NCBI GenBank assembly: GCA_029210625.1
Contig: JARGFU010000007.1
Coordinates: forward strand, 186,933-250,932
From: Deltaproteobacteria bacterium
GTDB taxonomy: Bacteria > Myxococcota > Myxococcia > SLRQ01
DNA length: 64,000 nucleotides
Direction of reading: 5' to 3'
The notes below the pieces were generated by a model. It saw only the letters and a list, made by a program, of their open reading frames with translations, searched no databases and was not told the DNA's origin. Position numbers and translations under genes: made by a program. Of this stretch, positions 60,703-64,000 are shown piece after piece (position 1 is the first letter of the stretch; every line of letters begins with the position of its first letter).

Positions 60703-63700
60703 ATGAGGCTGGATCCCGTCACGAACCGCCGGACGCTCGAGGCGCTGCTCGCCACCTTCGCGCTGTTCCTGCCGCTCTGGAGCGGTGGCTGCCAGTGCGG
60801 TGGAACCGGCGGCCAGAAGGATCTCTCGGCGACCATCGAGGCGACCTCGCCGGTGATCGCGGACGGGGTCCGGACCTCCGTGGTGACCCTCACCGTGGTC
60901 GACGGGACGGGAGCCCCGGCGAGCGGCGTCAGCCTCCTGCTCACCAGCGACCGCGCCGCCGACAGCATCGAGCAGCCCGCGTCGCCCACGAACGCCGCCG
61001 GTCAGGCGACGGCCCGGGTGGCCTCGACGGAGGCCGGCACCACCACCCTGGGGCTCACCGACGGCGAGGGCCGCAACATCAGCGGCAGCGGCACCATCGA
61101 GTTCATCTCGGGGACGATCTGCAACCCCGGCGATCAGGAGTCCTGCTACGAGGGGCCGGCGGGCACCGAGACCGTGGGCCTGTGTCAGGCGGGCACCCGG
61201 ACCTGCGACGCGACCGGCGACTGGGGGCCCTGCGACGGGCAGGTGCTCCCCCTGACGACCGACGACGACTGTGACGGCGCCGACTCGGACTGCGACGGCT
61301 CCACCGACGAGGACATCGATCCCAACGCGCCGGAGACCTGCGGCGGCTGCGGGGTCGTCTGCTCCTATCCCAACGCGACCGCCCTCTGCGACCCGACCAC
61401 CCGCACCTGCAGCCGCGGGGACTGCAACCCCGGCTGGTGGCCCGCCGCCGACCCCGTGGACGGCTGCGACTACGAGTGCGCCGGAGATCCGAACTACGAC
61501 GAGATCTGCAACGGCGTGGACGACGACTGCGATCGAACCATCGACGAGGGCTTCGACTCGGACGACGACGGCTACACCTCCTGCGGCACGGACTTCGTCA
61601 ACGGGGGCACCGATCCGGCCCTGATCGACTGCGAGGACCTGAGCCCCGACGTGAACCCCGGCGGCACCGAGACCTGCGACGGACGGGACGAGGACTGCGA
61701 CGGCAACACCGACGACGGCCTGAACCCGCCCGGGGCCTGCCTCGCGCTCGGCGTCTGCGCCGGGACCATCGAGATCTGCGCCGGCGCCGGCGGCTGGATC
61801 TGCAACTACGATCCCACCTACATGGCGGTCGAGGACCTCACCGCCTGCGACGGCCTCGACAACGACTGCGACGGCAGCACCGACACGGGCTGCGAGTGCT
61901 TCCAGGGTGATCCGCCGGTGGGCTGCGGCACCGACGTGGGCAACTGCACCCTGGGGACCGCCAGCTGCATCGACGGGGTGCGGGCGGCCTGCACCGGCGT
62001 GCCGCCGGCCACCGAGACCTGCGACGGAACCGACGAGTCCTGCAACGGCAGCATCGACGAGGGCTTCGACGCCGACGGCGACGGCTACACCTCCTGCGGC
62101 ACCGACTTCGCCAGCGGCGGCACCGATCCGTCCCTGATCGACTGCAACGACGATCCGGCCACCGGCGCCGGGGTCCACCCCGGGGCCACCGAGGTCTGCG
62201 ACGGCGTCGACAACGACTGCGACGGCCTCACCGACGAGACCGGCGACGCCCTCTGCGACGACGGAGCCTTCTGCAACGGCGCCGAGACCTGCGGCGGCAC
62301 CCTCGGCTGTCAGGCCGGCACGGCGCCGGTGATCGACGATGGGGTCGGGTGCACGGCCGACAGCTGCGACGAGGCCACCGACACCGTGGTCAACACGCCG
62401 GACGACGCGGCCTGCGACGACACCCTCTTCTGCAACGGCGCGGAGACCTGTGACGCGGCCCTGGGCTGCCAGGCCGGCACGGCGCCGGTGATCGACGACG
62501 GGGTGGGGTGCACGGTCGACAGCTGCGACGAGGCCAGCGACAGCATCGTCAACACCCCGGACGACACGGCCTGCGACGACACCCTCTTCTGCAACGGCGC
62601 GGAGACCTGCGACGCGGCCCTGGGCTGCCAGGCCGGGACGGCGCCGGTGATCGACGACGGCGTCGGCTGCACGGTGGACAGCTGTGACGAGGCCAGCGAC
62701 ACCGTCGTCAACGCGCCGGACGATACGGCCTGCGACGACACCCTCTTCTGCAACGGCGCGGAGACCTGCGACGCGGCCCTGGGCTGCCAGGCCGGGGCGG
62801 CGCCGAGCATCGATGACGGGGTCGGCTGCACGGTCGACAGCTGCGACGAGGCCAGCGACAGCATCGTCCACGCGCCGGACGACGCGGCCTGCGACGACAC
62901 GCTCTTCTGCAACGGGGCCGAGACCTGCGACGCGCTGCTCGACTGCCAGCCCGGGCTGGCGCCGAGCGTGGACGACGGGGTCGGCTGCACGGTGGACAGC
63001 TGCGACGAGGCCACCGACAGCCTCGTGCATGCGCCGGACGACACGGCCTGCGACGACACCCTCTTCTGCAACGGCGCGGAGACCTGCGATGCGGCCCTGG
63101 GCTGCCAGGCCGGGACGGCGCCGAGCGTGGACGACGGGGTCGGCTGCACGGTGGACAGCTGCAACGAGGTCACCGACAGCATCGTCAACGCGCCGGACGA
63201 CGTGGCCTGCGACGACACCCTCTTCTGCAACGGGGCCGAGGTCTGTGACCCCGCCCTGGACTGCCAGCCCGGGACGCCGCCGAGCACGGACGACGGGGTC
63301 GGCTGCACGGTGGACAGCTGCAACGAGGCCACCGACACCATCGTCCACGCGCCGGACAACACGGCCTGCGACGACACCCTCTTCTGCAACGGCGCCGAGA
63401 CCTGTGACGCGCTGCTGGACTGCCAGGCGGGGACGCCGCCGAGCGTGACCGACGGCGTCGGCTGCACGATCGACAGCTGCGACGAGGTCGCCGACGCCAT
63501 CGTCAACACGCCGGACGACACGGCCTGCGACGACACCCTCTTCTGCAACGGCGCGGAGACCTGCGACGCGGCCCTGGGCTGCCAGGCCGGCACGCCGCCG
63601 AGCGTGAATGACGGTATCGCCTGCACGGTCGACAGCTGCGACGAGGCCGCCGACGCCGTCGTCCACGCGCCGGACGACACGGTCTGCGACGACGGCAACG

Positions 63701-64000
63701 CCTGTACGGCGAACAGCTGCGACGGGGCGCTCGGGTGCACCACCGCGAACGACGACGGGATCGCCTGTTCGGTCGGCGCCTGCTCGGGCGTCTGCGGGGG
63801 AGGCCTCTGCGGAGGCTGCACCTGCAACGTCGACGCCGACTGCAACGACGGCGTGAGCTGTACGGTCGACACCTGCTCCGCCGGGACCTGCCTGAACACG
63901 CCGAGCAACGTGCTCTGCGACGACACCCTCTTCTGTAACGGGGCCGAGACCTGCGACGCGGCGCTCGGCTGCCAGGCCGGGACGGCTCCGAACGTGGCCG
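60703..64000 (+). CDS. giant cysteine-rich repeat lipoprotein, 3' end missing
   Basis: The frame runs from the ATG at 60703 (GGAGGAG 5 bases upstream) past the end of the window; 1099 codons are visible. The hydrophobic N-terminus ends SGGC (Cys30), a slightly atypical lipobox. Residues 40-145 resemble a bacterial Ig-like (Big_1) domain: TSVVTLTVVDGTGAPASGVS. Residues 160-510 hold MopE-like metal-binding repeats (CDGxDNDCDGxxDE, six or seven copies). From residue 518 come nine 53-residue units with six cysteines each, then a related cysteine-rich stretch. It is probably a long, disulfide-rich, surface-exposed adhesin or metal-binding fibre. Confidence 0.85.
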   Translation, partial: MRLDPVTNRRTLEALLATFALFLPLWSGGCQCGGTGGQKDLSATIEATSPVIADGVRTSVVTLTVVDGTGAPASGVSLLLTSDRAADSIEQPASPTNAAGQATARVASTEAGTTTLGLTDGEGRNISGSGTIEFISGTICNPGDQESCYEGPAGTETVGLCQAGTRTCDATGDWGPCDGQVLPLTTDDDCDGADSDCDGSTDEDIDPNAPETCGGCGVVCSYPNATALCDPTTRTCSRGDCNPGWWPAADPVDGCDYECAGDPNYDEICNGVDDDCDRTIDEGFDSDDDGYTSCGTDFVNGGTDPALIDCEDLSPDVNPGGTETCDGRDEDCDGNTDDGLNPPGACLALGVCAGTIEICAGAGGWICNYDPTYMAVEDLTACDGLDNDCDGSTDTGCECFQGDPPVGCGTDVGNCTLGTASCIDGVRAACTGVPPATETCDGTDESCNGSIDEGFDADGDGYTSCGTDFASGGTDPSLIDCNDDPATGAGVHPGATEVCDGVDNDCDGLTDETGDALCDDGAFCNGAETCGGTLGCQAGTAPVIDDGVGCTADSCDEATDTVVNTPDDAACDDTLFCNGAETCDAALGCQAGTAPVIDDGVGCTVDSCDEASDSIVNTPDDTACDDTLFCNGAETCDAALGCQAGTAPVIDDGVGCTVDSCDEASDTVVNAPDDTACDDTLFCNGAETCDAALGCQAGAAPSIDDGVGCTVDSCDEASDSIVHAPDDAACDDTLFCNGAETCDALLDCQPGLAPSVDDGVGCTVDSCDEATDSLVHAPDDTACDDTLFCNGAETCDAALGCQAGTAPSVDDGVGCTVDSCNEVTDSIVNAPDDVACDDTLFCNGAEVCDPALDCQPGTPPSTDDGVGCTVDSCNEATDTIVHAPDNTACDDTLFCNGAETCDALLDCQAGTPPSVTDGVGCTIDSCDEVADAIVNTPDDTACDDTLFCNGAETCDAALGCQAGTPPSVNDGIACTVDSCDEAADAVVHAPDDTVCDDGNACTANSCDGALGCTTANDDGIACSVGACSGVCGGGLCGGCTCNVDADCNDGVSCTVDTCSAGTCLNTPSNVLCDDTLFCNGAETCDAALGCQAGTAPNVA
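62254..63684 (+). repeat. nine tandem 159-bp coding repeats
   Basis: The unit start TGCGACGAC recurs at 62254, 62413, 62572, 62731, 62890, 63049, 63208, 63367 and 63526 with exactly 159 bases (53 codons) between copies. A tenth, diverged phase mark is at 63685 and a new unit starts at 63915. DNA identity between copies is high, especially over the first 60 bases (TTCTGCAACGGCGCGGAGAC). The copies encode CDDTLFCNGAETCD and then a GCTVDSCDEASDSIVN segment. Confidence 0.95.

Noticed and set aside
62254..63684. CRISPR array
   Set aside because: The repeats are 159 bases, in a coding frame, and directly adjacent without unique spacers.
60532..63926. Two long - strand frames (60532-63666 and 62310-63926) with strong internal repeats
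   Set aside because: Their repeats simply mirror the 159-bp coding repeats of the + strand, which alone has cysteine-rich motifs, a lipoprotein signal and a Shine-Dalgarno.

Overview
The window is very GC-rich and gene-dense, with many GTG starts and ATGA/TGATG overlaps. Its content (cysteine-rich lipoproteins with MopE-like repeats, PKD lipoproteins, a TolB/CsgG-like protein, a chemosensory operon, a type I PKS, a zinc-finger/histone-fold protein) points to a myxobacterium-like member of Myxococcota / former Deltaproteobacteria. This assignment is inferred from gene content; there is no rRNA in the window.

Layout. 1-5.2 kb: the 3' part of a large beta-repeat protein, a fatty acid desaturase, a two-gene membrane-protein unit and a lipoprotein. 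5.5-15.6 kb: a compact lipid/polyketide cluster, all on the + strand: fatty acyl-AMP ligase, cyclopropane-synthase-like methyltransferase, stand-alone ACP, a 2134-residue PKS (KS-AT-ACP-KR-DH) fused to a C-terminal PLP alpha-oxoamine synthase, and an Sfp-type phosphopantetheinyl transferase. A convergent extended-SDR gene follows after an inverted repeat. The predicted logic is: a fatty acid is activated and loaded on ACP, extended and reduced by the PKS, then released by decarboxylative condensation with an amino acid to give an alpha-amino-ketone (sphingoid-like) lipid.

16.8-24.9 kb: an eight-gene chemosensory operon (REC, Hpt-REC, CheW, CheW-like, a receptor without a sensor domain, CheA-REC, CheB, CheR-TPR). 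24.9-29.8 kb, - strand: uup-type ABC-F, two PKD lipoproteins, arfB and orn. 29.9-34.8 kb: five overlapping genes for Rieske protein, cytochrome b, a seven-heme cytochrome c and the two subunits of a GMC (gluconate-dehydrogenase-like) oxidoreductase, probably one respiratory module. 34.9 kb: a zinc-finger protein with a histone-fold C-terminus.

35.5-42 kb, - strand: a sigma54 two-component pair, a TolB-like protein and a cysteine-rich lipoprotein, bracketed by two copies of a REP-like element. 42-48.7 kb: a HEAT protein, a metzincin-type lipoprotein, a membrane protein, an amino-acid oxidase, and a TPR / FliK-C / CvpA trio, then tRNA-Cys with a clear terminator. 48.8-60.4 kb: paired degenerate receiver proteins, a large beta-propeller lipoprotein, a GNAT enzyme, RseP, a coiled-coil lipoprotein, a second M50 protease, a large lipoprotein, and a PAS kinase-like protein whose phospho-accepting His is replaced by Arg. 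60.7 kb to the end: a huge cysteine-rich lipoprotein with nine perfectly phased 159-bp repeats, running out of the window.
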